From positions 2,852,001 through 2,916,000 of the forward strand of contig NZ_CP017718.1 in assembly GCF_001854405.1 (NCBI RefSeq): 64,000 bases of DNA, given 5' to 3'. The notes beneath the pieces are model-generated. The model made no database searches, was not told the origin of the DNA, and saw nothing but the letters and a program-made list of their open reading frames with translations. A program made the position numbers and the translations under genes. Source of the stretch: Hyphomonas sp. Mor2. GTDB taxonomy: Bacteria; Pseudomonadota; Alphaproteobacteria; Caulobacterales; Hyphomonadaceae. Below are positions 55,375-64,000 of the stretch, piece by piece. Numbering within the stretch: the stretch's first letter is position 1; each line of letters begins with the position of its first letter.

Positions 55375-57247
55375 GCGCAGATTGCTTTCGGGTCGGACGG
55401 CGGCGGACATAGGCCAGAAGCGCCGTCAGAGCGCCGGGGGTCATACCCTCTATCCGCCCCGCCTGACCCAGTGTGGCCGGACGGATCAGGTCAAGTTTCG
55501 CGCGCACTTCATTGGTGAGACCACCGACCGCGGCATAATCGAGGTCCCGCGGCAACGCCAAAGCTTCTTCCCGTCGAAGCGCTTCGACATCATCTTTCTG
55601 TCGTTCAATGTACCCCGCATACATCGCTTCGATCTCGAGTTGGCTTTTGATCGACGCATCAAGGGCCGCGATCTCTGGGAATGCGGATTCAATGGCGGCC
55701 ATGTCGATACTCGGATAAGCGAGATAGTCCCAAGCGCTTCGGCGTTGGCCATCCTGATTGACCTTCCATCCAAGCTTTTGCGCCTCATTTGGCGTCAGCG
55801 TCACAGATTGCATCAGAGTCCGACCCGATTTCAGAGCGGCCTGTTTCACGTGAAACATTTTTGCGCGCGCCGCGCCGACCAGGCCCAGATCAATTCCGCG
55901 TTCGGTGAGACGCTGATCGGCATTGTCCGAGCGAAGGGACAAGCGATATTCTGCCCGCGACGTGAACATCCGATACGGTTCGGTGACCCCGCGCGTGACC
56001 AGGTCATCGATCAGTACCCCGATATAAGCTTCGGCCCGATCAAAGATCGCATTGTCTTCGCCCCGGCCAAATCGAACCGCGTTCAAACCTGCGACAAGAC
56101 CCTGGGCGCCCGCTTCTTCGTATCCGGTTGTCCCGTTGATCTGGCCGGCCAGGAACAGGCCGGGCAAGGCTTTGACCTGAAGTCCGGAGTCCAGGGCGCG
56201 GGGATCGACATAATCATACTCGATCGCGTAGCCGTATTCGAGGATCTCAACATTCTCGAGCCCCTCGATCTTTCGGATAAACGCGTCCTGGACGTCGCGC
56301 GGCAGCGATGTGGAGATGCCATTTGGATAGACGGTATCATCCTCCAGGCCTTCAGGTTCGAGGAAGATCTGGTGGCGGGTCTTCTCGGCGAAACGATGAA
56401 TCTTGTCTTCGATTGACGGACAGTAACGCGGACCGCGACCCGCGATGGCCCCGGAATAGACGGCAGACTGTTCGATATTCTCCGCAATGATCGCATGCGT
56501 CTCAAGATTGGTGAATGTGATGCCACATGAAACTTGTGGCACCTCGATCCGATCGGTCAGATAAGAGAATGGGATCGGGATATCATCGGCCGGTTGTTTC
56601 TCCAGGCGATCCCAATCGATCGTCTTTCCATTCAGGCGCGCCGGCGTTCCGGTTTTCAATCGTCCCATTGGGAGATTGAGCGCATAGAGCCGGTCTGACA
56701 ATCCGATGGCCGGTTTCTCTCCGACCCGACCCGCCGGGATTCGCTCCGCGCCGCGATGGATGATGCCTTTCAGGAACGTGCCCGTCGTGATGACCACCGC
56801 ATCGCAGGGATATCTCGTTCCCGACTCGCCAATTACGCCGGCGACTTGATCATCAGTAATAATCAAATCCTCAACGCCATCCTGGATGACGGTTAGATTG
56901 TCGTGGTTCAGGATCTCCTCCTGCATCGCGTCGCGATAGAGTTTACGATCAATCTGGGCGCGAGGTCCCCAGACGGCCGGTCCTTTGGATCGGTTGAGCA
57001 TCCGAAACTGAATGCCCGAGCGATCCGATACCCGGCCCATCAATCCATCCAGCGCATCAATCTCTCGGACCAGATGTCCCTTGCCCAATCCGCCAATCGC
57101 CGGGTTGCAGGACATTTCGCCGATGGTCGACGTCTTGTGTGTGATCAGCGCCGTCTTCGCACCTGCCCGCGCCGCCGCAGATGCGGCTTCGCATCCGGCA
57201 TGGCCGCCGCCCACCACAATTACATCGAATCTCAAATCGTCTTGCAT
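55367..57247 (-). CDS. mnmG: tRNA uridine-34 modification enzyme MnmG
   Basis: With MnmE it adds the carboxymethylaminomethyl group at U34. 626 residues from ATG 57247 (AAGG nine bases upstream; GTG 57262 is inferior). FAD motif [11 protein letters not shown] at the N-terminus, [23 protein letters not shown], and a C-terminal helical domain with YAGYIERQ. A perfect parS (55842-55857) lies within, read as FHVK. Gene order mnmE-mnmG-rsmG-parA-parB is classical near origins. Confidence 0.96.
   Translation of the reverse strand: MQDDLRFDVIVVGGGHAGCEAASAAARAGAKTALITHKTSTIGEMSCNPAIGGLGKGHLVREIDALDGLMGRVSDRSGIQFRMLNRSKGPAVWGPRAQIDRKLYRDAMQEEILNHDNLTVIQDGVEDLIITDDQVAGVIGESGTRYPCDAVVITTGTFLKGIIHRGAERIPAGRVGEKPAIGLSDRLYALNLPMGRLKTGTPARLNGKTIDWDRLEKQPADDIPIPFSYLTDRIEVPQVSCGITFTNLETHAIIAENIEQSAVYSGAIAGRGPRYCPSIEDKIHRFAEKTRHQIFLEPEGLEDDTVYPNGISTSLPRDVQDAFIRKIEGLENVEILEYGYAIEYDYVDPRALDSGLQVKALPGLFLAGQINGTTGYEEAGAQGLVAGLNAVRFGRGEDNAIFDRAEAYIGVLIDDLVTRGVTEPYRMFTSRAEYRLSLRSDNADQRLTERGIDLGLVGAARAKMFHVKQAALKSGRTLMQSVTLTPNEAQKLGWKVNQDGQRRSAWDYLAYPSIDMAAIESAFPEIAALDASIKSQLEIEAMYAGYIERQKDDVEALRREEALALPRDLDYAAVGGLTNEVRAKLDLIRPATLGQAGRIEGMTPGALTALLAYVRRRPTRKQSAHA
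55842..55857. other. parS site 2 (in mnmG)
   Basis: TGTTTCACGTGAAACA, exact consensus. Confidence 0.95.
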
Positions 57248-57301
57248 CGCTCGCGCCTTCACTCGAAGGCCTCATATAATATTGCGCGCGGGAGAAACAG
57301 A

Positions 57302-58624
57302 CTATTTGCCGATACAGAAGGAAGAAAAGACAGCACCAAGCACCGAGTCCGGATCAACATGTCCGGTTAAGGTGCCGAGTTCGCGGCTCGCCAGGCGCAC
57401 ATCTTCTGAGACGAACTCTGCGCCGACCCCGGATTCAAGATGGTTTGATGCGGACTCCAGGTGCGCCAAAGCACGTTCAATTCCCTGTCGGTGTCGCGCA
57501 CGGGTAATAATCGGCGCAGTGACGTTTCGGGTGAGCGCACTTAATCGATCGAGAATGGCCGTCTCGATTTGATCGAGCCCTGTCCTGTCCCGGGCGGAGA
57601 TCAACAATGTTTCACGTGAAACACTTTCAGGGTCCACCAGGTCAGACTTGTTCGCGACCACCAGATCTCCGGGTTGGACCCGGTCTGACTTGAACGGCTC
57701 GCGCGCGTCAAACAGCCAGATCCGAATGTCAGCATTATCGGCCGCCTTGAGCGCTCGGCGCACGCCTTCAGCCTCAACGATATCTTCGGTTTCCCGCAAT
57801 CCGGCCGTGTCTGAAATCCAGATGAGATACCCCCCGAGGGTCAGTCGGACTTCGACGACGTCTCGGGTCGTACCGGGTATGTCTGTAACGATCGCCGCCT
57901 CGCGCTTGGCGAGTTGATTGAGCAAGGTGGACTTCCCCGCATTTGGTTTTCCGAGGATCGCAATCCGGAAGCCATCCCGGATACGCTCTGTGATATTTCC
58001 GTCGGCAAGCGCGGTCTTCAGATCGGATTTGAGCGATATGAGCTTGTCGCGGACAGGCGCATCGACCCGTTCCGGCGCATCCTCCTCATCCGGGAAATCA
58101 ATACTCGCTTCCAATAGAGCAAGAGTGGCCGTGAGGTCTTCGCGCCAACCGGAATAAAGAGTCTCGAGCGCGCCATCCATTTGCTTAAGCGCCTGGCCCA
58201 ATTGCGCTTCGCTTTCCGCATCGATCAGATCGGCCACTGCTTCGGCGCGGGTGAGATCAAGCTTTCCAGCTTCAAAGGCGCGGCGGGTAAATTCGCCCGG
58301 TTCTGCCAGGCGCGCGCCGGCTGACATGATGGACTTGAGCGCCAGTTCGGTAATCATCCGGCCGCCATGCAGTGAGATCTCGAGCGTATCCTCGCCTGTA
58401 TAGCTGGCGGGGCCCGGCATATAGACGGCGAGACCGGAATCGATCCGCTCGCCCGTCTCCGAAACAAGGTCCACCAAGGTCGCATGACGCGGTTTCAAGC
58501 GTGACACAGAAAGCCTGCATTCTGTAATATCTATTACAGCTGGGCCCGAAATCCGGATGACCGAAATCGCCGAGGGCGGCAGGCCGCTCGCCAGAGCACA
58601 AATCGTGTCCCGGCGGATCGCCAT
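57302..58624 (-). CDS. mnmE: tRNA modification GTPase MnmE
   Basis: 440 residues: N-terminal THF-binding domain (to about 115), helical domain, inserted G domain with GKPNAGKS near residue 225 and DTAGLRETED, and the C-terminal FCIGK motif with the catalytic Cys. Partner of MnmG, encoded 54 bases downstream. A parS site (57608-57623) is within the G-domain coding part, read as VSRET. Confidence 0.96.
   Translation of the reverse strand: MAIRRDTICALASGLPPSAISVIRISGPAVIDITECRLSVSRLKPRHATLVDLVSETGERIDSGLAVYMPGPASYTGEDTLEISLHGGRMITELALKSIMSAGARLAEPGEFTRRAFEAGKLDLTRAEAVADLIDAESEAQLGQALKQMDGALETLYSGWREDLTATLALLEASIDFPDEEDAPERVDAPVRDKLISLKSDLKTALADGNITERIRDGFRIAILGKPNAGKSTLLNQLAKREAAIVTDIPGTTRDVVEVRLTLGGYLIWISDTAGLRETEDIVEAEGVRRALKAADNADIRIWLFDAREPFKSDRVQPGDLVVANKSDLVDPESVSRETLLISARDRTGLDQIETAILDRLSALTRNVTAPIITRARHRQGIERALAHLESASNHLESGVGAEFVSEDVRLASRELGTLTGHVDPDSVLGAVFSSFCIGK
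57608..57623. other. parS site 3 (in mnmE)
   Basis: TGTTTCACGTGAAACA, exact consensus. Confidence 0.95.
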
Positions 58625-58626
58625 GT

Positions 58627-59922
58627 CTAGTTTTTCATCGCCTCGAAGAACTCGTCATTCGTCTTCGTCTGCTTGAGCTTGTCGAGCAGGAAGTCGATCG
58701 CGTCAGAGGTCCCCATTGGATTGAGGATGCGGCGCAGAACGTAAATCTTCTGAAGCTGCGCCTTGTCGGTGATCAGCTCTTCTTTCCGCGTGCCGGACTT
58801 CATGATGTCGATGGCTGGGAACGTCCGCTTGTCGGCGACCTTTCGATCAAGAACAATTTCAGAGTTACCCGTCCCTTTGAATTCCTCGAAGATAACTTCG
58901 TCCATGCGCGAGCCGGTGTCGATCAGTGCGGTCGCGACAATGGTCAAGGATCCACCCCCTTCAACATTCCGCGCGGCGCCAAAGAATCGCTTCGGGCGCT
59001 GAAGCGCGTTGGCATCGACACCACCGGTCAGAACCTTACCGGAGCTCGGCACCGTCGTGTTGTAAGCGCGGCCCAAGCGGGTAATCGAGTCGAGCAGGAT
59101 AACCACATCGCGGCCATGTTCGACCAGGCGCTTGGCTTTTTCGATCACCATGTCTGCGACGGCCACGTGACGCGAAGCAGGCTCGTCAAAGGTTGACGAA
59201 ATGACCTCGCCTTTGACCGAGCGTTTCATGTCGGTCACCTCTTCCGGTCGCTCATCGATGAGGAGAACCAGAAGATAACATTCAGGATGATTCTCTTCGA
59301 TCGCCGCGGCAATGTTCTGGAGAAGAACCGTCTTACCGGTTCGCGGCGGCGCCACGATCAAAGCACGCTGCCCCTTACCGATCGGAGACACGATATCGAT
59401 GACCCGGCCGGATCGATCCTTTTTGGTTGGATCCTGGCTTTCCATAAGCAAGCGCTCTTCTGGATAGAGCGGTGTCAGATTGTCAAAATGGACTTTCTGG
59501 CGCGCTTTTTCAGGATCTTCGAAATTGATCGAACTGACATCGGTCAGGGCAAAGTAGCGCTCATTCTCACCGGGTTCCGCAATCGGACCTTCCACCGTAT
59601 CGCCGGTCTTAAGACCGGCTTTCTTGAGAACCTTGGGGCTGACATAGATATCGTCCGGGCCTGCGAGATAATTTGATTCAGGCGAACGGAGGAACCCAAA
59701 CCCGTCGGGCAATACTTCGACGACGCCGCGGCCGATAATCTGAACTTCCTGCTCCGCCAGTTCTTTCAAAATGGCGAACAGCATATCCTGGGTTCGCAAG
59801 GATGAGGCATTTTCCACTTCCAGCATCTCGGCATAGGCCAGAAGCTCGGTCGGGGATTTTGCTTTCAGTTCGCGCAGATAGACTTCGGTTGGAAGATCGA
59901 TTTCGGGTGCAGTATCAGGCAT
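58627..59922 (-). CDS. rho: Transcription termination factor Rho
   Basis: RNA-dependent hexameric helicase for factor-dependent termination. 431 residues: N-terminal helical and cold-shock-like RNA-binding domain (about 50-125, [12 protein letters not shown]), then the RecA-type motor with Walker A APPRTGKT, the IDERPEEV block and [14 protein letters not shown]. It lies 2 bases upstream of mnmE on the same strand. Confidence 0.96.
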   Translation of the reverse strand: MPDTAPEIDLPTEVYLRELKAKSPTELLAYAEMLEVENASSLRTQDMLFAILKELAEQEVQIIGRGVVEVLPDGFGFLRSPESNYLAGPDDIYVSPKVLKKAGLKTGDTVEGPIAEPGENERYFALTDVSSINFEDPEKARQKVHFDNLTPLYPEERLLMESQDPTKKDRSGRVIDIVSPIGKGQRALIVAPPRTGKTVLLQNIAAAIEENHPECYLLVLLIDERPEEVTDMKRSVKGEVISSTFDEPASRHVAVADMVIEKAKRLVEHGRDVVILLDSITRLGRAYNTTVPSSGKVLTGGVDANALQRPKRFFGAARNVEGGGSLTIVATALIDTGSRMDEVIFEEFKGTGNSEIVLDRKVADKRTFPAIDIMKSGTRKEELITDKAQLQKIYVLRRILNPMGTSDAIDFLLDKLKQTKTNDEFFEAMKN

Positions 59923-60047
59923 AGGGTGCCGGTTTCCAAATTTTCAAATTGGGGAAGTATGGACGCAAAGGGTCCGTGCGCCGGACGGCGACTTGTCCTG
60001 CATATGCGCCTAAGCGGTCGCTGGGTCAAGGGCGGGACTGTGAAGCC

Positions 60048-60479
60048 TTAGAAAGGTTTGCCGACTGCGAATATGACCACAAAGATCATGATCAGGAACG
60101 GAACTTCGTTCAGCATTTTGAGAGTCCGCGAAGTCGGCGCAACATCGCCGCGATCAATCTTCTTGCCGATGGAAATGAAATAGCCGTGCAGGCCGCTAAG
60201 GATCAAAACCAATAATAGCTTGGCGTGCATCCATCCCTGACTGAGCAAGCTCTGGTTCAGATACAGCATGGTCAGGCCCAGCCCCCAGACCAGAATGAGT
60301 GCGGGATTGAGAATGATCTTCCGCAGGCGATTGGACGCATCCTTCATGGTCTCGAACAAGTCTTCGCCGGGCTTCGACGACAGTTGATGCAGTTTGTAGC
60401 GTGGATAGATGAGCAACCCGGCCATCAAAGCGATGACGAAAATGATGTGAGCAGCTTTCACCCAAAGATAGAGCGTCAT
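60048..60479 (-). CDS. hemJ: HemJ-type protoporphyrinogen IX oxidase
   Basis: 143 residues, four membrane helices (about 5-24, 50-71, 80-97 and 122-140). KAAHIIFVIALMAGLLIYPRY with a conserved His, and LNEVPFLIMI, match the UPF0093/HemJ family, the common haem oxidase of alphaproteobacteria. It immediately follows hemE, giving a two-step haem segment. Confidence 0.88.
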   Translation of the reverse strand: MTLYLWVKAAHIIFVIALMAGLLIYPRYKLHQLSSKPGEDLFETMKDASNRLRKIILNPALILVWGLGLTMLYLNQSLLSQGWMHAKLLLVLILSGLHGYFISIGKKIDRGDVAPTSRTLKMLNEVPFLIMIFVVIFAVGKPF

Positions 60480-61523
60480 CTACTGGGCCCCCTCGCGCAC
60501 CAATTCGACCACACGTTCAACATGCGCGATGGGCGTCTCTGGTCGTACGCCATGACCGAGATTGAAAATATGTGGGCGATCTGCATATGCGGCGAGTAAT
60601 TCCCGCACGCGCCTATCCATGGCCTCACCGCCGGCAATCAGAAGGAGTGGATCCAGATGTCCCTGCACCGCCATGGTCTTCGGCACGGCTTTGATGGCAT
60701 GCGCTGGATCGACCGCCGTATCCAGGCCAACTCCGCTCACCGCGACCTGCGACGCGTAAGCCTCGAGCATGCTGGCGGCGCCGCGCGGGAAACCAATAAT
60801 CGGGACCGTAATCCCCATTTCCCGCAAGCGGCTGACGAGTTTTGCATTCGGCTCGATGACAAGCGTCTGAAGCAGATCCGACGGCAATCCTTCAGCCCAG
60901 GATTCAAAAATCATCAAGGCGTCGGCCCCCGCCTTGACCTGTTCTGACAGATACTGAGCGCTCGCCTCAATCAGCAAATCGAGTAGTTTTCCAAGCAAAT
61001 CAGGATTTGTGTACGCCCATCCGCGCGCCGTGCTCTTGTCCGTTCCGCCACGCCCTTCGATTGCATAAAGCGCCACTGTCCAGGGCGCGCCGCAAAATCC
61101 GATCAAGGCTTTATCGTCTTGCAGCTTGGAACGGACACGATCCACCGTCTCATAGACCGGCGATAATCTCTGCACCGCCTTTTCCATCGGGACGCGCTGG
61201 AGATCACGTTCATCATTCACAGTTTCGACGATCGGGCCCACACCCTTTTCGAACCGTACATCTAGACCGATCGCATCCAGAATGAGCAGAATGTCCGCAA
61301 ACAGGATAGCAGCATCCATGTCGTAGCGGCGAATGGGTTGCAATGTGGCTTCAGCCGCCATGGAGGGGGAGTAACAAAAATCCAGGAAGTCTTTGGCCCG
61401 GGCTCTGAGCTCCAGATATTCTGGGAGATGACGTCCGGCCTGCCGCATCATCCAGATGGGAACTGGAGATGTTGGGGTGCCAGAAAGGACTTTCAGAAAA
61501 CGCGACGACCGGGACTCAACCAT
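60480..61523 (-). CDS. hemE: Uroporphyrinogen decarboxylase
   Basis: Converts uroporphyrinogen III to coproporphyrinogen III. 347 residues from ATG 61523 (the frame extends upstream only with TTG codons). PIWMMRQAGRHLPEY, FCGAPWTVALYAIEG and FNLGHGVRPETP are signatures. It abuts hemJ. Upstream of it lies the origin-like region; hemE flanks Cori in Caulobacter. Confidence 0.95.
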   Translation of the reverse strand: MVESRSSRFLKVLSGTPTSPVPIWMMRQAGRHLPEYLELRARAKDFLDFCYSPSMAAEATLQPIRRYDMDAAILFADILLILDAIGLDVRFEKGVGPIVETVNDERDLQRVPMEKAVQRLSPVYETVDRVRSKLQDDKALIGFCGAPWTVALYAIEGRGGTDKSTARGWAYTNPDLLGKLLDLLIEASAQYLSEQVKAGADALMIFESWAEGLPSDLLQTLVIEPNAKLVSRLREMGITVPIIGFPRGAASMLEAYASQVAVSGVGLDTAVDPAHAIKAVPKTMAVQGHLDPLLLIAGGEAMDRRVRELLAAYADRPHIFNLGHGVRPETPIAHVERVVELVREGAQ

Positions 61524-61652
61524 AAGAATTTTCAAACCCAAAACCAAACTCGGAACGACTTATCATTATTAAAGCGGGAGTCTCGTGGAAAACGTCAGCT
61601 GAGGTGATTTGTCCTTGCTCTTTCCACAGGCTATCCCCAGATTCAGCCAGGG

Positions 61653-61667
61653 TTAACAATCTGTTAA
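61653..61667. promoter_or_regulatory. CtrA box 1
   Basis: TTAACAATCTGTTAA: perfect TTAA-N7-TTAA, followed by C as in the full consensus. In Caulobacter CtrA bound at such sites represses initiation. Confidence 0.8.
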
Positions 61668-61683
61668 CATTTTGAATAATTGG

Positions 61684-61698
61684 TAAATAATTCGTTAA
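61684..61698. promoter_or_regulatory. CtrA box 2 (one mismatch)
   Basis: TAAA-N7-TTAA followed by CC; one base off the consensus and 31 bases (about three helix turns) from box 1. Confidence 0.55.
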
Positions 61699-61741
61699 CC
61701 AAGGATTGGAACGGATGTCTGGAACAGGTCAGAAACCCGGT

Positions 61742-61782
61742 GAGTCAGATTCGTTCACTTGTGCGATTCGGAGTCAGATTCG
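61742..61782 (+). repeat. 12-base direct repeat in the origin region
   Basis: GAGTCAGATTCG occurs at 61742-61753 and 61771-61782, 29 bases apart, between the CtrA boxes and the DnaA box. Confidence 0.7.
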
Positions 61783-61795
61783 CGGCACAATCCGC

Positions 61796-61804
61796 TTATC
61801 CACA
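61796..61804 (+). promoter_or_regulatory. Perfect DnaA box
   Basis: TTATCCACA, exact consensus; TCATCCACA two bases after it is a one-mismatch copy. Confidence 0.8.
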
Positions 61805-61873
61805 ATTCATCCACAGGGCTTGTCGAATTCTCGTCCATCCGGCACAGGACTCTGAAGTAAAAACAGGACAGTC

Positions 61874-62698
61874 ATGCGGCTCTCTATCTATTTCAATGTG
61901 CACCTTGTGTCGGATTCGACGGGCGAGACGCTGAATGCCGTCATGCGGGCGGCCGCGGCGCAATTCGATCGCACGATTCCGCTGGAACATAATTATTATC
62001 TTGTTCGCTCCGAACGACAGCTCGATCGTGTAATGGCCGAAATCGAAGCCGCGCCCGGCGTGGTTTGGTACACGGTTTCGGATGAGAATCTGCGACGGAA
62101 GCTCGAACAGTTCTGTCGGCAGCGGGGGATACAAACGCTGCCTGTCCTGGATCCATCCATCCATATGCTCTCGCGCCATCTGGGCATCGCAGCAAGTGAG
62201 AAGATTGCCGGCCAGCACTCTTTGAACGAAGACTATTTCAAGCGGATTTCCGCCATTGATTTTGCCCTCAATCATGATGATGGCCAAAACGTTACCGGTC
62301 TTGTCGATGCAGATGTGGTCCTGCTCGGTGTCAGTCGAACATCGAAGACGCCAACCTGCGTCTACCTTGCCAATCGCGGCGTAAAGGCCGGAAACATCCC
62401 GCTCGTCCCGGGCATTCCATTGCCGTCTATGGTTGAGGAGTTGCAGCACCCCATGGTTGTCGGATTGAAGATCGGGGTCGAGCGGTTGCTGCAAATTCGC
62501 AGTCAGCGTCTCATGTCCCTGAACGAAAACTCCAAGACCGACTATGTCGATGAAGAAGCGGTGCGGGCGGAAGTGACCGAAGCCAGCCGCCTGTTTCAGC
62601 GGAACAAATGGCCGGTCATCGATGTGTCGCGGCGCAGCGTTGAAGAAACGGCTGCCGCGATCCTGAATAAACTGAATGAACGCCGGGGCTTCATCTGA
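61874..62698 (+). CDS. PEP synthase/PPDK regulatory protein (PDRP family, RP001)
   Basis: 274 residues. P-loop-like GVSRTSKTPTCVYLANRG near the middle and HLVSDSTGETLN at the start identify the DUF299 family, which phosphorylates and dephosphorylates pyruvate phosphate dikinase or PEP synthase using ADP and phosphate. It borders the origin, as RP001 does in Caulobacter. AGGA lies before the ATG. It overlaps maf by one base (TGATG). Confidence 0.92.
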   Translation: MRLSIYFNVHLVSDSTGETLNAVMRAAAAQFDRTIPLEHNYYLVRSERQLDRVMAEIEAAPGVVWYTVSDENLRRKLEQFCRQRGIQTLPVLDPSIHMLSRHLGIAASEKIAGQHSLNEDYFKRISAIDFALNHDDGQNVTGLVDADVVLLGVSRTSKTPTCVYLANRGVKAGNIPLVPGIPLPSMVEELQHPMVVGLKIGVERLLQIRSQRLMSLNENSKTDYVDEEAVRAEVTEASRLFQRNKWPVIDVSRRSVEETAAAILNKLNERRGFI

Positions 62699-63291
62699 TG
62701 ACAAACGTCATTTTGGCTTCCGGCAGCGCCAGTCGCCGGGCTTTGCTCGCAGGCGCCGGTGTGGATGCAGACTCCATAAAACCAAATGTCGATGAGGACG
62801 CCGCGAAAATCGCCATGCGGGCTGAGGGCCTGAGCGTCCGGGATCAGGCCATGCAATTGGCTGAAATGAAAGCTGTAAAGGTCTCTCGCTCAAGATCTGG
62901 CCTGGTGATTGGCGGTGACCAGATGCTCAATCTGGACAATGAAGCCTTTGACAAACCGGCTGACCTGGAGGCCGCAAAGGACCATTTGCGAAAGCTGTCT
63001 GGCAAGACTCACTATCTCGAAACGGGGATCGTAATTGCTGAAAATGGCACGCCTGTCTGGCGTCACCTGGCCCGCCCCAAACTATCTGTTCGTACACTGA
63101 GTAATGAATTTATCGATGCGTATGTTGAGGCGTGTGGAGAGGCATTACTCAGCACGGTCGGCGCCTATCAGCTTGAGGGTCGGGGCGCTCAGCTTTTCAC
63201 GCAAATTGACGGGGACTATTTCTCCGTTCTTGGCCTGCCTTTATTGCCCTTGCTTGATTATCTTCGAGTTCGGGGGGTCGTGACGACATGA
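62698..63291 (+). CDS. Maf-family nucleotide pyrophosphatase
   Basis: 197 residues. ASGSASRRALL at the start and GGDQML in the centre are Maf signatures. The enzymes hydrolyse dTTP/UTP or modified nucleotides and some block septation. It is coupled to the PDRP gene upstream (TGATG) and aroE downstream (ATGA), a common alphaproteobacterial order. Confidence 0.9.
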   Translation: MTNVILASGSASRRALLAGAGVDADSIKPNVDEDAAKIAMRAEGLSVRDQAMQLAEMKAVKVSRSRSGLVIGGDQMLNLDNEAFDKPADLEAAKDHLRKLSGKTHYLETGIVIAENGTPVWRHLARPKLSVRTLSNEFIDAYVEACGEALLSTVGAYQLEGRGAQLFTQIDGDYFSVLGLPLLPLLDYLRVRGVVTT

Positions 63292-64000
63292 CCAAGCTCC
63301 TCGGCGTCATCGGTGACCCCATCGCGCACTCCTTGTCTCCGATTATTCATAATGGATGGCTCAGGGATATGGGCTTTGATGCGACTTATGAAGCGATGCA
63401 TGTCCCAAAGGGAGAATTCACTAGAGCTCTGAAAACACTAGAGAAACGAGACTGCCTCGGCGTGAACGTGACATTGCCGCACAAGGGGGCTGCTTTGCTG
63501 GCAGCGAACATGGTGAGCGACGCGGCGCAAAAAATCCAGGCGGCGAATACGCTGACCTATTTAGGCGAAAGCGAGTGGCGTGCGGACAATACCGACGCCC
63601 CAGGTTTTATGGAAGCGCTTGGACGGGTAAATCCGGACTCAGATCGAGCAGTTATATTAGGAGCGGGCGGCTCAGCGCGCGCGATAGTTCATGCACTATC
63701 TGTATGCGGAGTAAATCTAGCTATCCTGAATCGTACAGTGTCAAAAGCGGAGGCGCTTGCCGGAGATTTAGGCGATGAGAATGCTGTCGGTGCATCGATA
63801 GATCTGTATACAGAATATATCGAATCCGCAACAATCATCATCAATACAACCAGTATGGGGCATGAAGGCAGGGTCCTCGAATTGCCTGATGGCAGAGGGC
63901 GGACGTTTTTCGATATTTCCTATGGCAAGATATCAGCGCCTCAACTTCAACATGCAGCGGAAAAAGGCTGGCAGGTAAAGGACGGACTGACCATGTTGGT
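63288..64000 (+). CDS. aroE: Shikimate dehydrogenase, cut by window edge
   Basis: First 237 residues; the frame is open at the end of the window. SLSPIIHN (substrate site), NVTLPHK with the catalytic Lys, NTDAPGFM, GAGGSARA (NADP site) and NTTSMG are all present, and the expected C-terminal helices are missing only because of the edge. Reduces 3-dehydroshikimate in aromatic amino-acid synthesis. Starts in an ATGA overlap with maf. Confidence 0.94.
   Translation, partial: MTKLLGVIGDPIAHSLSPIIHNGWLRDMGFDATYEAMHVPKGEFTRALKTLEKRDCLGVNVTLPHKGAALLAANMVSDAAQKIQAANTLTYLGESEWRADNTDAPGFMEALGRVNPDSDRAVILGAGGSARAIVHALSVCGVNLAILNRTVSKAEALAGDLGDENAVGASIDLYTEYIESATIIINTTSMGHEGRVLELPDGRGRTFFDISYGKISAPQLQHAAEKGWQVKDGLTML

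Larger units (their letters stand above)
61524..61873. other. Putative chromosomal replication origin (oriC)
   Basis: 350-base non-coding gap between hemE and the RP001/PDRP gene, the position of Cori in Caulobacter crescentus. Contents: a perfect CtrA box (61653-61667), a near-perfect second (61684-61698), an AT-rich core of about 50 bases around them, a perfect DnaA box (61796-61804) with degenerate copies at 61807-61815 and 61620-61628, and a 12-base direct repeat. The parABS system is within 8 kb. Confidence 0.85.

Noticed and set aside
55373..56416. 347-residue plus-strand open frame
   Set aside because: Antisense to mnmG, which is unmistakable.
61559..61573. Possible third CtrA box in TTATCATTATTAAAG
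   Set aside because: Spacing and half-sites do not fit TTAA-N7-TTAA.
61680..61934. 84-residue plus-strand frame in the origin
   Set aside because: Overlaps the DnaA box and the PDRP start in another frame; no protein features.

Overview
The window looks like a piece of an alphaproteobacterial chromosome that ends just past the replication origin. The best fit is a Caulobacter-like dimorphic lineage (Hyphomonadaceae, Maricaulales or Caulobacterales). Evidence: the right end has the order rho, hemJ, hemE, origin-like gap, PDRP (RP001) gene, maf, aroE, which matches the Caulobacter crescentus Cori neighbourhood. The gap carries a perfect CtrA box (TTAA-N7-TTAA), a near-perfect second one and a perfect DnaA box. 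parB, parA, rsmG, mnmG and mnmE lie 4-8 kb away with three perfect parS sites inside genes. Ribosomal protein L21 has the long Ala/Lys plus helix-hairpin-helix tail seen in alphaproteobacteria, and a CYP153 P450 and an ethylmalonyl-CoA mutase are present. Genus and species cannot be named from the sequence alone.

Layout. 0.2-6.6 kb: tolQ-tolR-tolA-tolB-pal-cpoB, the envelope-constriction system, followed by tilS. 6.7-14.2 kb: a class IV aminotransferase, two small membrane proteins, ecm, a gpmA-purU-deaminase run with ATGA overlaps, and a PTS EIIA(Man)-HPr pair. 14.2-20.1 kb (minus strand): a DASS anion transporter, then rplU-rpmA, two GNAT paralogues, obgE and proB. 20.3-25 kb: tRNA-Ser(CGA), a TPR protein and an 812-residue membrane protein that joins a transglutaminase-like domain, a 7TM unit and an ATP-grasp domain. 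25.2-31.8 kb: accessory metabolism and regulators (SDR, SLAC1-type channel, ABC-like six-TM protein, HxlR, flavin oxygenase-like enzyme, Rrf2, DUF1499, DoxX). 31.9-36.4 kb: M3 peptidase, nitronate monooxygenase-like enzyme, Bcr/CflA-type MFS. 36.6-45.5 kb (plus strand): trmB, a TonB-C protein, cspA and the translation cluster rimP-nusA-ylxR-infB-(YcxB-like)-rbfA. 45.5-49.5 kb: HxlR and DsbA-like divergent pair, PfkB kinase, ATP-grasp protein, rlmB, tRNA-Tyr and tRNA-Gly. 49.5-52.9 kb: kynureninase-like and tryptophan 2,3-dioxygenase genes and a CYP153. 53-64 kb: the partition and origin region.

Most of the window is chromosomal housekeeping. No insertion sequence, integrase, prophage or CRISPR array was seen. 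The less ordinary points are the single-chain transglutaminase/7TM/ATP-grasp fusion with its coupled TPR gene, the parS sites written into coding sequence, four operator-like or hairpin-forming inverted repeats beside regulators or catabolic genes, and the architecture of the origin. Calls rest on recognised motifs and gene order; no database search was possible.
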